Counted from the stretch's first letter, positions 49,058-59,300 are shown. The stretch is 64,000 nt of DNA from an uncultured delta proteobacterium (GCA_903843965.1 CAIMRY010000006.1:1-64000), one strand, 5' to 3'. Notes: a model not told the origin generated them from the sequence alone. A program made the numbers and translations.

Positions 49058-50911
49058 CTAGCTCCTCCCGCCCGTATTGCCCGCCGCCTTGTCCGCCAGC
49101 TTGTCCGCAGACATGTCCGACGCCTTGTCCGCCGACCGGCCCACAGGGGCGCTGACGGCCCGGCTCAGGGACTGTCCCGGCGTCCGCCTGCCCGGCGGGG
49201 CCGTGGGCGCGCCGGTGAGCGTGAAGGCCACGCCGGGCTTGATCTGGCATTTGACGCGGATGTTCTTGCCCGTGGTGCGGCCCTCGCTGACCATGTTGAA
49301 ACTGGAGGCGTGGGTGATCTGGGCGTTGTCCCGGTCGGCGAAGACGCCCATCTCGGACAGGTGGGCAAGCATGTGGTTCATGGCGTCGCGTTCGGCGTCG
49401 GCCAGGGCGTAGGTGCGCGGCACGTTTTCGCGGTGGCGCAGGGCCGGGATGAACATCACGCCCTTTTCCGTGTCGGCGAAGAGCTCCAGGCTGGCCGTGT
49501 TGCGCGTCAAGGCCGCGCCGATGGCGTTGGCCACGCCGGAATGCTGCGGCACCACGGTGAACAGCTCGAAGCGCTGGCGCACGGCCTCCTTCATGGCCTC
49601 GGCCGGCCCGCCCATGACGTACACGCGGCCAGGGGCCACGCGGCGGCCCTCCAGCAGCTCGTGGATGGTGTACACGGGCTTGTCGTTGATCTCGGCCAAG
49701 AGCTCCTGGGTCGACGCGTAGATGGCCTCCGCCGCAGCAGCCACGGCCTGCGAGGCCAACATCTCCGGCTGGATGGAGTGCAGGGCCGCGAACTCGGCCA
49801 GGCCCCGGCGCGAAGCGTCGACATTGCCGTGGGCGCAGGCCCCGGTGCAGTTCAGCGCGTCGATGAGGGTGGGCCGCGCATTCACCGGCAGGCCCGCGCC
49901 AGCCGGTATGGAGTCGGCCAGGGACGGGCCCAGGCGGTTGGGGCCCACGCGCACGGCCTCGCCCAGCACGTTGATGGCCGAGTCCCCGCCGATGCCGATG
50001 GAGCGGACCTTGAGCGCGCGCACGAGCGTGGGATGGCTGCCGATGTGGATGCCGTCGTTCTCCACCAGGGGCTGGCCGTCCACGAACACGGCGATGTCTG
50101 TGGTGGTGCCGCCGATGTCCAGGATGATCGAGTCGCGCGTGATGTCGCACAGGGCGATGATGCCCATGACGCTGGCCGCCGGGCCGGAGAAGATGCTCTG
50201 CACGGGCATGCGCCGCGCCTGGGCGAGCGGAAAGGTGCCGCCGTCGGCCTTGAGGGTGTTCACGCGCACGTGGCCCAGGCTCAGCTCGGCCAGGCTCTTC
50301 TCCACGGCCGTGGCAAAAGCGTTGAACACGCGCCAGACCGCGCAGTTGAAATAGGCCGTGGCCAGCCGCCGGGGAAAGTTCAGCCGCCCGCCCAGTTCGT
50401 GGCCCAGGGTCACGTAGTCCGGGCCCTGGCCGCCTGCGGCCCCCAGCAGCTGGCGCAGGGTGTTTTCGTGCAGGGGGTTCCTGGTGCTGAACTTGCCCAC
50501 GCAGCCGAACACGCGCACTCCGCCCGCGCGGCAGCTCTCGATGGCGGCCTTGATCTGGGCTTCGTCCAGGCGGTCGGTCTCGCTGCCGCGGTGGTCGATG
50601 GCGCCGTCGAGCACGTGGTAGTCGCGGCAGAGCATGAACTCGTGCGCGCTGATGCCCGGGCCGGGGATGACCAGCATGCCCACGTCCTCGGTGGTGCCCT
50701 GGACGATGGCGTTGGTGGAGAGCGTGGTGGAGAGGTTCAGCTGGCGCACGCCGCCGGGCTTCACGGTCTTCAAAATCTCGCGCAGGGCCTGGTTCACCGA
50801 GGCGAGCAGGTCCGCCGGATCGGTCCGGACCTTGACCTGCGCGGCCACGCCCGCCTCGCTGAGCGCCACGGCGTCCGTGTGCGTGCCGCCAACATCAATG
50901 CCGAGATACAT
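49058..50911 (-). CDS. Hydantoinase/oxoprolinase family protein
   Basis: A 617-residue protein of the HyuA family, with ATP-binding sites of the actin-like fold: YLGIDVGGTHTDAVAL at the N-terminus and ILDIGGTTTDIAVF in the second domain. It usually opens lactam rings with ATP and often pairs with HyuB, which is absent here. The last 40 residues are a low-complexity tail (SADKASDMSADKLADKAAGN) built from tandem repeats. It precedes the deacetylase gene by 3 bp, so the two may act on one substrate. Confidence 0.85.
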   Translation of the reverse strand: MYLGIDVGGTHTDAVALSEAGVAAQVKVRTDPADLLASVNQALREILKTVKPGGVRQLNLSTTLSTNAIVQGTTEDVGMLVIPGPGISAHEFMLCRDYHVLDGAIDHRGSETDRLDEAQIKAAIESCRAGGVRVFGCVGKFSTRNPLHENTLRQLLGAAGGQGPDYVTLGHELGGRLNFPRRLATAYFNCAVWRVFNAFATAVEKSLAELSLGHVRVNTLKADGGTFPLAQARRMPVQSIFSGPAASVMGIIALCDITRDSIILDIGGTTTDIAVFVDGQPLVENDGIHIGSHPTLVRALKVRSIGIGGDSAINVLGEAVRVGPNRLGPSLADSIPAGAGLPVNARPTLIDALNCTGACAHGNVDASRRGLAEFAALHSIQPEMLASQAVAAAAEAIYASTQELLAEINDKPVYTIHELLEGRRVAPGRVYVMGGPAEAMKEAVRQRFELFTVVPQHSGVANAIGAALTRNTASLELFADTEKGVMFIPALRHRENVPRTYALADAERDAMNHMLAHLSEMGVFADRDNAQITHASSFNMVSEGRTTGKNIRVKCQIKPGVAFTLTGAPTAPPGRRTPGQSLSRAVSAPVGRSADKASDMSADKLADKAAGNTGGRS

Positions 50912-51062
50912 GGGCAGCGCCCCCTTGGTTGTGGTCCCCGGTCAAACAGGCCCAGGCGAAACAGACAAGCCGTAGCACCGCCCGGCAAGGGTCGTAAAGG
51001 GCCCCGCAACCAGCACTTCGGCGGGCGGTCGGTGGGGGTCGGTGGATGGTCGAAGCGGGGGG

Positions 51063-52247
51063 CTAACGTGGTGGCAAGTCTTTTAATTCTACCCTCAAGG
51101 CCTCGATACTGGCTAGTTCAGCATTCTTTGAGTTGCCCACTTGGTGTGAGACAAAATCCTGCATCGGAATTGGCTTTGTGCATATACGACGGCTTGGGAC
51201 TAGAATATATACTATACCATCGTTAAGAGAGCTTTCAAGTTCACATGTGAATTTGCTGAATTCATCAGTAATGACGACGATTCCAGACTTTTTACCGTAT
51301 ACATACAAGACCAGCGCAACGTCATCCCTGAAGCGCTGCAACATGATTGTATGTCCACCAGGCCAAGCCATCAAGCGGTCAAAATTATCATTTATATCCC
51401 AGTATCCGACACCGCGGAGAGGGATATCATGGCGCTCATCCGTTGACTTCGCCCAAAGAGCATCCCTTAGATGTTTTGCGTAAGGCGATATAACGAAATC
51501 ATCACCGAACAGAGAGCTACCTAAGCCGAGTGCAAGCTTCACAAGAAACCTATCAGCAAAACCAATGTCTACTGAAAATGCACAGCCGTGGCTAGTATTG
51601 TTCGACTCAGCTACGCTTCTGTACTGTTTGACCTTCTCAATGAACTCATTGCCGGCCAAGTCTGGCACAATGAACAAATTGTTGCTGCTCGAATCTTGAG
51701 ATAATTGGAAATTGCCAGAGTAGCGTCTATCGTTATAAAAGAAGTCACTAAAAGAGAGCAGCCCAACCTTCAACCAATACGCCTCTGTTGTGGTCCCAAA
51801 TATAATAACATCGCGACCGACCTTCTTCGTGGTAATCGGATTTCCCCCAGCGTAACCGAAAAATTTGTCATCGCGAGGACTTCGACTGTAAACATTCTCA
51901 CCGCTTGGCCCAACCCAGAACTCATACAAATATTCAGCGTCAGAAAGCGCTGGGATATTTCCAATGTACGTATAGGGAACAAGCCCACCGCTAATTGGGT
52001 CAAGATATGTAAAGGCGGAAGCAGCCGCCCCGTTTGTGGTAAACCATGACTTTATGAAAGCACCGTCTACATGTAACCCTGTGGTATTATTACACCTGCT
52101 GCACACCGTACGCGTCTTGAACAGGTCGCCGCAAGCTTTTCCTCCAAGGGCAGAAGGGAAAATGTGTTCGAGGGAAAATTCGTTGATCGGGAACGTTCTG
52201 TTACAATAAATGCACGTCGTTTCAGGGGAAGAAGGTGCTACTACCAT
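51063..52247 (-). CDS. HNH endonuclease-domain protein
   Basis: A 394-residue protein. Residues 12-57 form an HNH site with zinc cysteines: CIYCNRTFPINEFSLEHIFP, then CSRCNNTTG. The remaining 330 residues match no family I know. The gene is strikingly AT-rich against its surroundings and stands alone between a hydantoinase and an intergenic region, as acquired defence genes often do. GAGGT lies 8 bases before the ATG. Confidence 0.7.
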   Translation of the reverse strand: MVVAPSSPETTCIYCNRTFPINEFSLEHIFPSALGGKACGDLFKTRTVCSRCNNTTGLHVDGAFIKSWFTTNGAAASAFTYLDPISGGLVPYTYIGNIPALSDAEYLYEFWVGPSGENVYSRSPRDDKFFGYAGGNPITTKKVGRDVIIFGTTTEAYWLKVGLLSFSDFFYNDRRYSGNFQLSQDSSSNNLFIVPDLAGNEFIEKVKQYRSVAESNNTSHGCAFSVDIGFADRFLVKLALGLGSSLFGDDFVISPYAKHLRDALWAKSTDERHDIPLRGVGYWDINDNFDRLMAWPGGHTIMLQRFRDDVALVLYVYGKKSGIVVITDEFSKFTCELESSLNDGIVYILVPSRRICTKPIPMQDFVSHQVGNSKNAELASIEALRVELKDLPPR

Positions 52248-52517
52248 ATGAATTACCTCAGAATTCTACTCGTGGAAAGTGTAAACTAGCCAAACTTGAA
52301 GGGTGCAGCCCCACGAAGCCTCTCCCCAATGTTATCAGAATATATACCAACCAACATTTAAAATGTAAACGAATACCCTATGGTTCTGCGGATAGTGCAT
52401 AGTGCACTCTCCCGGCACAAGTTAACTTTAGACTCCGCCCGATAGCTTGCCCGCCTGCCCGACTTGCCTCCCAGGCCCTACTTGGAATTGTTGACGGTGC
52501 GTTGCCCCCATTCAAAG

Positions 52518-52561
52518 CCGAAAGGGCTGTCCCAGGCACCTCCTGAAAACAGCCCTTTCGG
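52518..52561 (+). terminator. Hairpin with T-run
   Basis: Stem CCGAAAGGGCTGT/ACAGCCCTTTCGG (13 bp) followed by TTTT. It resembles the core hairpin at 98-143. It lies in the 548-bp gap 52248-52795, which otherwise shows no gene; the first 130 bp of the gap are AT-rich like the HNH gene. Confidence 0.7.
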
Positions 52562-52795
52562 TTTTGGTGAGCAGCGCTGGGCAAAGAGAAGGAACAACAC
52601 AGCGGGCAGCCTTCTGCCCGCGCGGCCCAGCCCGATGCCCGGATTTCGCCCTTGTTGTGCTTCGTTGCGGTCGTTGCGGAATGGACTAGGAAGCACCGGC
52701 TGGGCTTCCTTGCCGGGTTGTGCTTCGGCTGGCATGCTCCCGGCTTAGCAGCCCCGGCCGATAGCCTGCCGGGGCTGCCTGCGGAACGATCGGCC

Positions 52796-53521
52796 CTAGT
52801 TCTTCAGGTCCGCCTCGGGCGCGGGGGCGGGGGCCGGGGGCGGAGCCGGGAGCTCCTGGCGGACGATCTCCTCTGGCAAGGGCCCCTTCGGGGAGGCGCT
52901 GGGCATTGCGGCCGGGGCCGGGGCAGCGGCGGGCGCTGCGGCCGGAGCCACGGCGGTGGACGGCGGCGCGCCCGGACGGCGGGCCTTGAACGCGGCCACG
53001 GTCTTTTCCTTGTCGGCCACGCGGTTCTTCAGGTCGCGCACGAACACGTCGGTCTGGTCCAGCTTGCCCTTGAGCTGGATGCGCTCGGCCTCGTTCTTGG
53101 TGCGGTCCTCGCGCAGGTCGGCCTGGAGCTTGAGGTTGTCCTCCTTCACGCCCAGGCCTGCGGCGTCCACGGCGTCGATGCGCGCGGTGTCCAGGGCCAG
53201 CTCCGCAGCCGTGGCGTTGGCCTTGGCCACCTTGGTGGCAGTGGCGGCGTAGTCGTCCTGGCGGTCGGCCAGTTCCTCCCTGAGCTTGGCCAGAGCCACT
53301 TCCTCGCCAGCCACGGCGTTCTCGAACTCGGCCTTGTCGATGTCGCCGCGCTTGTCGCGGGGCACCTGGGCTACCAGTTGCTTGTCCACGCGCGAGCCGA
53401 ACAGGCTGCCCAGGCTGAAGGCCTGGCCCGGCGCGGGCGCAAGAAAGAGGCCGAGGGCGAGTCCGAGGGAAATGAGGGCGGCGAGGGCGAACGTTGCGGT
53501 GGGATTGCTTTTCGGGTGCAT
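52796..53521 (-). CDS. Exported coiled-coil protein with Pro/Ala tail
   Basis: A 241-residue protein: signal peptide (residues 1-34, ending near GQAFS), a predicted coiled coil (residues 60-175, KLREELADRQDDYAATATKV onward) and a Pro/Ala-rich tail. It probably sits in the periplasm or spans toward the cell wall. No enzymatic motif is visible. GGAGG precedes the ATG at 53521. Confidence 0.6.
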   Translation of the reverse strand: MHPKSNPTATFALAALISLGLALGLFLAPAPGQAFSLGSLFGSRVDKQLVAQVPRDKRGDIDKAEFENAVAGEEVALAKLREELADRQDDYAATATKVAKANATAAELALDTARIDAVDAAGLGVKEDNLKLQADLREDRTKNEAERIQLKGKLDQTDVFVRDLKNRVADKEKTVAAFKARRPGAPPSTAVAPAAAPAAAPAPAAMPSASPKGPLPEEIVRQELPAPPPAPAPAPEADLKN

Positions 53522-53739
53522 GGCGCCTCCGGGGGGATGCTTGGTTGATGGTGCATGCAAACTAGCCCAAAGCGCGCTTTCTGGCAACGGGGCAAGGCGG
53601 GTGCAGCGGGCCCGCCGGGCGTGACCGCGAATATATCCAGTGTCCTCTTGCCCTGCGCCGGATTTCCGATTACGTAGGCGTGTGAAACAGTTGCGCAGCC
53701 GCGCCAGGCCTGAACCGGAAACCGCAAGGAGACATGCCC

Positions 53740-54207
53740 ATGATCTGCCCGTACTGCAAGGAAGAGATCCAGGACGGCGCCGTGCGCTGCAAGCATTGCC
53801 AGGCCACGTTGTCCGCGCCGCAAAACATGGGCGGGTCGATCATCGCGGATGTGGGCAAGAGCTACGACAAGGGCAAGCCCTTTCTGGACGTGCAGAACCT
53901 GAAGCACACGCTGCTCTCCTACGAGGGCCGCCTGAACCGGGCCAAGTACTGGGCCGCCTTCGGCGTCATGCTCGCGGCCTGGGCGCTATCGGCCATGATC
54001 TCGGAAAACCTGTTCCTCTTGGTCTACCTGATCTCGCTGTACTCCAGCATCATTATCGGCATCAAGCGCCTGCATGACCTGGACAAATCCGGGCACTGGA
54101 TGTGGTTCACCCTGGTGCCGCTGTTCAATCTCTACGTGGCCGTGCTGATCATGTTCGTGCCCGGCACCAGCGGCGCAAACAAGTACGGCGAGGACCTGCT
54201 GTCCTAG
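53740..54207 (+). CDS. DUF805 membrane protein with zinc-ribbon N-terminus
   Basis: A 155-residue protein. The N-terminus is a zinc ribbon (CPYCKEEIQDGAVRCKHC); residues 55-150 are a DUF805 domain (RLNRAKYWAAFGVML, IIIGIKRLHDLDKSGHWMW). It has about three membrane helices. Two ATG codons are close: 53734 is only 2 bases behind AAGGAG and 53740 is 8 bases behind it, so 53740 is preferred. Function is unknown. Confidence 0.75.
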   Translation: MICPYCKEEIQDGAVRCKHCQATLSAPQNMGGSIIADVGKSYDKGKPFLDVQNLKHTLLSYEGRLNRAKYWAAFGVMLAAWALSAMISENLFLLVYLISLYSSIIIGIKRLHDLDKSGHWMWFTLVPLFNLYVAVLIMFVPGTSGANKYGEDLLS

Positions 54208-54278
54208 CGCGGCGGTTGCGGGGCCGCCCGCGTCGCGGGGAGCCTTTTCCTATGAACCTGTAGTATTGGGGGGGAGTG

Positions 54279-54572
54279 ATGGCCACAGTCGTCATGTTGA
54301 AGCAGCCGCAGTCCGGGCTGGTGCAGAAAGGCTTCTTCGGATTCAGCTGGACCACGCTGTTTTTCGGCGGTTGGCCCGCCATTTTCAGGGGCGACATCCT
54401 GGTCGGCGTTTTGCTGATCATTTTGCAGCTCTGCACCTTTGGCCTGGCGTCCCTCGTGTGGGCCTTTTTGTACAACAAGTCGTACACGCGCAAGCTGCTG
54501 GAGCGCGGCTACCAGTTCGCCGACAGCGACGGCGTCGTGCTTCGGGCCAAGGCCAAGCTGGGCATGGCCTAA
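54279..54572 (+). CDS. Small membrane protein (DUF2628-like)
   Basis: A 97-residue protein with two membrane helices (residues about 20-55). The FGFSWTTLFFGGWPAIFRGD segment is typical of small bacterial membrane proteins, some called DUF2628. A GGGGAG site lies directly before. It follows the DUF805 gene by 71 bp, probably in one operon. Confidence 0.6.
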   Translation: MATVVMLKQPQSGLVQKGFFGFSWTTLFFGGWPAIFRGDILVGVLLIILQLCTFGLASLVWAFLYNKSYTRKLLERGYQFADSDGVVLRAKAKLGMA

Positions 54573-54709
54573 GCCTGCGTTCCGGCTCGTCCGGGCCAGA
54601 CGGCGCACGGATTGCCTGCGAGGGCCGCCTGCGGCCCGGACGGGGAATCACGCGGGGTGGAGCGGAAGTAAGGGGGGCGATTACGCTCCCCCTGTTCATT
54701 TGGCGGCGC

Positions 54710-54732
54710 GCCCTTATGTAGGAAACTCAAAA
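54710..54732 (+). repeat. Inverted copy of the glnD 3' end, left
   Basis: A 23-bp exact match to the reverse complement of 56322-56344, which lies inside the last codons of glnD (ARPYVGNSK). Sequence outside the exact block is also similar (GGCGGC-type). Together the two copies bracket the Tlde1 locus. Confidence 0.85.
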
Positions 54733-54822
54733 CAACGAATAATCAGGCCGTTACGCGCCAGCGCCCGTCTGTGCGCCACGACCAGCCTCCCGGCTCCCGC
54801 ATACCCTGTCAAGAGGGAAATT

Positions 54823-54883
54823 TTGTCCTTTTAGCGGCCAAAAACGGGTATTTTTGTCCAGCGCATAAAAGCCGTGCTATATT
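54823..54883 (+). promoter_or_regulatory. Shared toxin-locus promoter, copy C
   Basis: TTGTCC at 54823, CGGCCAAAA at about 54835, TTGTCC (-35) at 54854-54859, an 18-bp spacer, and -10 TATATT at 54878-54883. The Tlde1-like gene starts about 20 nt after the expected transcription start. Confidence 0.75.
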
Positions 54884-54910
54884 CCGTTGAAAGACCTTGG
54901 GAGGTCATAT

Positions 54911-55570
54911 ATGGAAACAAGAAGCACGGACAATCGGATTTGGACCAGGGTGAGCGACGACGGCAAGCACGCCGCCGCCGGGATGAGCCTGGGGCCTATG
55001 GGCACGAAACCCGGTGGGGGCGGCGAGGAGCAACCCTACGACGAGCACGGGCGGTATCTCGGAACCGCAGGTTCGGGCGGCATCTCGGGCGGCAGCGAAG
55101 TGCGCGGGAAGGTGACGCCGCCGCCGAAGGACAAGTATCCGCCTCCGCCACCAGCGCCCAAGGAATCGCACCTGGTCTACAGCATCGAGAACCACACCTT
55201 GCGCAACCCTGCAGGCGGAGTCCTGACGGACGAAGCATACAGCGGCAGGGGTCAGCACAGGAACAAGGCCGCGAGCCAAGACTTTGAGGACTTCGGCCCC
55301 ATCCCGGAAGGCAATTGGCGGGTGGAGGAAGTGACGGACCAGGATTATTGCATGAAGCACCATCTGACGCCCCCTGTCTTCCGTTTGGTTCCTGACGAGC
55401 AGACCGAAAAACGGGTGGGAGATGAGGGCATGGGGCGCAAGCCGAGCACGTTCCTCATCCACGGCAACAACAAAGAGAATGATGCCTCCCGAGGCTGCAT
55501 CATCCTGAACAAATCTGCCAGGGAGAAGCTCAGGAACTACGAAGGGGGATGGATCCGTGTCACGAAGTAA
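54911..55570 (+). CDS. Tlde1-like peptidoglycan-targeting effector (DUF2778)
   Basis: A 219-residue protein. Residues 1-70 are a Gly/Pro-rich leader without a signal peptide (KDKYPPPPPAPKES). Residues 95-215 match the Tlde1/DUF2778 domain: YSGRGQHRN, FGPIPEGNW, then FLIHGNN and ASRGCIIL, which supply the catalytic His184 and Cys196 of an L,D-transpeptidase-like fold. Tlde1 proteins are antibacterial effectors that cut or modify cell-wall tetrapeptides in the periplasm. The ATG at 54911 follows GGGAGG. The next gene overlaps by 14 bp and encodes an exported protein, the expected immunity partner. Confidence 0.8.
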   Translation: METRSTDNRIWTRVSDDGKHAAAGMSLGPMGTKPGGGGEEQPYDEHGRYLGTAGSGGISGGSEVRGKVTPPPKDKYPPPPPAPKESHLVYSIENHTLRNPAGGVLTDEAYSGRGQHRNKAASQDFEDFGPIPEGNWRVEEVTDQDYCMKHHLTPPVFRLVPDEQTEKRVGDEGMGRKPSTFLIHGNNKENDASRGCIILNKSAREKLRNYEGGWIRVTK

Positions 55571-56246
55571 TATCTCCGCCGCGCTGGCCCTGTGCCTCTG
55601 CCTCGTCCTTCCCGCCCCGGTTGAGGCGAAGCGCGGCAGCTCTCTCGTGCTCGTGGGTGAAAACGAGCCGGGCTTTCTGGAGCCACGGCTTGAAAAGCCG
55701 CCCTATTCGCCCGTGCTCGACGACGCCCACTATGCCCTTGACGGTCTGGGCGAGCGCCAGGACCAGCGTTTCCATCTGCACAAGACGGCCAAGGACATAC
55801 TGGCGCTGTTCGGACCTGCTCCGCGCACGGTCTTCAATGAGCGTAATGCAATGTACTGCTACGTCTCCTCTCGTCCGGGGGACAGAGCCGCCGTGATATT
55901 CTCACTCGCCCCGGGCGCCCTTTGGAGCGTGTCGGTCCATGCGGACAAATCCGCCATCATCCAGGCCTGGACACGCTGCCGCGAGACGCCCATGGTGAGT
56001 TCCGCCGTGCGCACTCCGGGAGGTCTGCGCCTGGGCATGACCCGCGAGGAGGTGGTTGCCATGTTCGGCGCGCCGCACCGGGTCATTGGCCGCCGCACCA
56101 TCGGCTACGCCTCGTACCGCCCCGTGCGGCCTGGAGAGTATCCGCCAGGCTTCGTCGTCAGCCGGGTCCAGCGCTGGATTGAGATATACCTTGGCGAGGA
56201 CGACTGCGTTGACGGCTTTTTCATTCTGGCCAACGATATTGACTGA
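55557..56246 (+). CDS. Exported protein, candidate immunity to the Tlde1-like effector
   Basis: A 229-residue protein starting with GTG and a signal peptide (residues 1-24, ending PVEAK). The C-terminal half has LRLGMTREEVVAMFGAPHRV, a motif seen in SmpA/BamE-type small envelope folds. It overlaps the effector gene by 14 bp. Immunity proteins of Tlde1 effectors act in the periplasm, so export fits. The role is inferred. Confidence 0.65.
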   Translation: MSRSNISAALALCLCLVLPAPVEAKRGSSLVLVGENEPGFLEPRLEKPPYSPVLDDAHYALDGLGERQDQRFHLHKTAKDILALFGPAPRTVFNERNAMYCYVSSRPGDRAAVIFSLAPGALWSVSVHADKSAIIQAWTRCRETPMVSSAVRTPGGLRLGMTREEVVAMFGAPHRVIGRRTIGYASYRPVRPGEYPPGFVVSRVQRWIEIYLGEDDCVDGFFILANDID

Positions 56247-56312
56247 GGTCGGAAGAGGACGAGGCTGACGTCGGGCGGCAACCTTGCGGTCATCCCAGTG
56301 CAACCAGTTGAA

Positions 56313-59300
56313 TCAAAACAATTTTGAGTTTCCTACATAAGGGCGGGCGGCGGCCAAAAGCGCCTTCTTGATGCCCTCGGCCTGGGCCGGGTCGCTGAGC
56401 TTCTGGCCGTCCTCGCTGCGCACGTAGAAGGAATCGTGGATGCGCCCGGCGGAGGTCGCGATGCGCGCCAGGTGCACCTCCAGCCGCAGGGACGCCAGGG
56501 CCCGCGCCAAGTCGTGCAACAGGCCCAGGCGGTCGGGCGCGGCTATTTCGACCACGGTGTAGAAGTCGCTGGCGTCAAAGTCCACGCGGACCTTGCTGCG
56601 GGCCTTGGGCGCGCGCGAGGGCACGGACAGGGGCGACACGCGCTTCTGCTCCAGGCGGTACTCCAGGGAAAGCTTGCCCAAAAGCGTGTAGCTCACCGCG
56701 CGGCGCACCCGGGCCCAGAGGTCGTCCAGGTACAAGCCCTCGGCCGGCTCCTGCACCACGAACATGTCCAGGGCCATGTTGCCTGCGCCGTTGCCGCCGC
56801 CGTGCGTGCTGGCGGGAGGCAGGCCGGTCCAGGTGAGCACCTCGGCCGAGAGGATGTTCAGGTCGTGCAGGGCCAGCACCCCGGCCATGACAGCAAAGAG
56901 CCCCGGCTGGTCCAGGGCGGCCATGCTGACCTGGAAGGCCCTGGCCCCGGGCAGCGCCACGGCCTCGATCTCCACCACGCCGATGCCCGCCTTGCCCGAG
57001 GGCTTGCGCACCAGGTCCTCGTCCAGGCTTGCGCGGAAGCGCCGGGCCAGGTCCATGTGCCGCACCAGGGTGGGCGCGTCGAGCACCAAGGTGGCGCGGG
57101 CGGGCATGCGCTCCAGGCACTTCTCGGCATAGTCCAGGCCCAGGGGCGGCGCGGCGGCGGACGGCGGGCTGGATGGGCTGGCCGTACCGGATGGGCTGGC
57201 CGGGCCGGATAAGCTGATCGGCACCGGCTGCTCGGCCAGGGCCAGGGCGGCCTGGCGCACCTGGCGGCTGTGCTCCACGGCGCGGGGCGCGGCCAGCGGG
57301 CCGTTGGTCAAAAGGTGCCGGGCCTTCAGGGTCAGCTCGCTGAACAGCGAGGCGGTCCAGGGGTTCCAGGCGCGCGGGCCGGTGGAGCTGGAATCGGCCA
57401 CGGCCAGCAGGTGCAGCATGTCCAGCCGGTCGACGCTGCCGCAGACCTCGGCCAGCCGCGCGGATACGGACTCGTCGGCCAGGTCGCGCCGGGTGGCGGT
57501 TTTGGGGATGAGCAGATGCTCGCGCACCAAAAAGGCCACGTCGGAGATGGTTTCCTGGTCCGCGCCCAGACGGCGCAGCAGGTCCTCGGTCAGGCTCGCG
57601 CCCGCGCCGGAATGGTCGCAGTTGGGCTTGGCCAGGTCGTGGGCGAACCCGGCCAGCAGCAGCCGCTCGTAATGCGGCAGGGACCGGGCGCGCTCAACCA
57701 GCAGGGGGTCTGCCGGGGCCTGGCTGGCCTGTTCCGGCTCGCGCAGGGCGGCCAGGGTGCGCACCACCTCCAGGGTGTGCTTGCCCACGGGGTGGATGTG
57801 GAAGTCGTCGAACTGGACCAGGTGCTCCACCGGCGCGAATTCCGGCACCAGGGCGGCCAGCAGCCCGGTGTCGAGCATGGACTGCAGGGCCGTGGACAGG
57901 CTGGGGGTGCTGGGCGGCGGCAGCTCCTGGTCCAGGCCAGGGGCCCTGGACGGCGCGAAGAAGCCCTTGAGGGCGCGCACCAGGCCGCTGCCCGACTTTG
58001 GCCTGCACGGCTCCGAGATCAGGGACAGGGGTGAGCTTTCGGCGTCGCGCCCGCTGGCGCGGAAAATGGCGATGAGGGCGGCCAGCACGCCGGGCAGGCT
58101 GGCGCAGGCCGCGCGCATATTCACCCCAGGCTGGGGGTCGGCCAGGGCCAGGCGCGTGGCGCGCAGGGCGGACCAGGCCACGGGCCGGGCGGCCTGGGCT
58201 GCGGCCACGTACAGGGCCAGCAGAAGCTCCGGGCCCGGGGGCGGATCCGCAACGGCAAAGGCCACGCCCGTGGGGGTGTCGACGATGCCCTGCGGCGCAC
58301 CGGGCGGCAGGGCCGGGGCGGGCGTGGACGGAGGGAAGACGCACAGCCAGCAGGCCTGGCGCATGGAGCGGATGCGCGTCATGCTCTGGTGCAGGCGCGA
58401 GAGGAAGGCCTCCACCGCCAGTCCCGTGGCCAGGCCGTCATCTTGTCCACTGGCCTGGTCCTTGGCCTGTCCATTGGCCTGGTCATTGGCCTGGACATTG
58501 CCCTGGCCGGGGTTTTGCCCATGTTCCGGCCCGGCCTCGGGCTCGGCCCCGGCAAAGCCCAGGGCGCGCGCCACCTGGGGCTGGTAGTCAAAGGACAGGC
58601 GGTCGGTCTTGCGCCGCGCCGCCAGGTGCAGGGCCGTGCGCGCGGACAGCACAAAGGCGTAGTCCTGGGCCAGCATGGCGTGGTCGCCGGGGGTGAAGGG
58701 CTGGTCGCCGGGGGTGAAGGGCTGGCCGACTGCTTGGCCGACGGACTGGCCGACGGATTGGCCGGAGTTCTGGCCCATCCCGCTCTTCAGGCCCAGCAGC
58801 CAGTGGATTTGGTGCACGTCGCGCAATGCGCCCAGGCCGTTCTTTAGGTCCGGCTCCAAGAGGCCGGAGGAGTCGCCGTACTCTGCGCGGCGCTGGACAT
58901 TGTGCGCCAGCACCCATTGGCCAAAGGGCTCCGCTGCGCAGGCCAGGACCTTTTGCGAAAATTCGCGCCGGAAGCTCTCCAGCACCTGCGCATCCCCCGC
59001 GATGAGCCTGATGTCGAGCAGCGAGGTCAGAACCTGGGTGTCCTCCCGGGCCAGGGCCAGGCCGTCCTTCAGGGCGCGCACGCCGTGCCCCAGGTCCAGC
59101 CCGAGGTCCCAGAGCGGGTGGAACAGCCCGCGCGAGAGCTCCTCCGCGCTTCCGGGCACCGCGCCCTCGTAGAGCACCAGCACGTCCACGTCCGAAGCCG
59201 GGCACAGCTCGCTGCGGCCATAGCCGCCCACGGCCACCAGGGCGAAGGGCGGGCTGGACCCGGCAACGGCAGCGGCCTTGCCCCGGCCAGCATTTGATAC

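Noticed and set aside
47990-51226. A 1078-codon frame on the plus strand
   Set aside because: Antisense to the deacetylase and hydantoinase genes; a by-product of high third-position GC.
53617-53640. Second copy of the yedF-end scrap
   Set aside because: Only about 15 bp (GGGCGTGACCGCGAA) match; probably chance.
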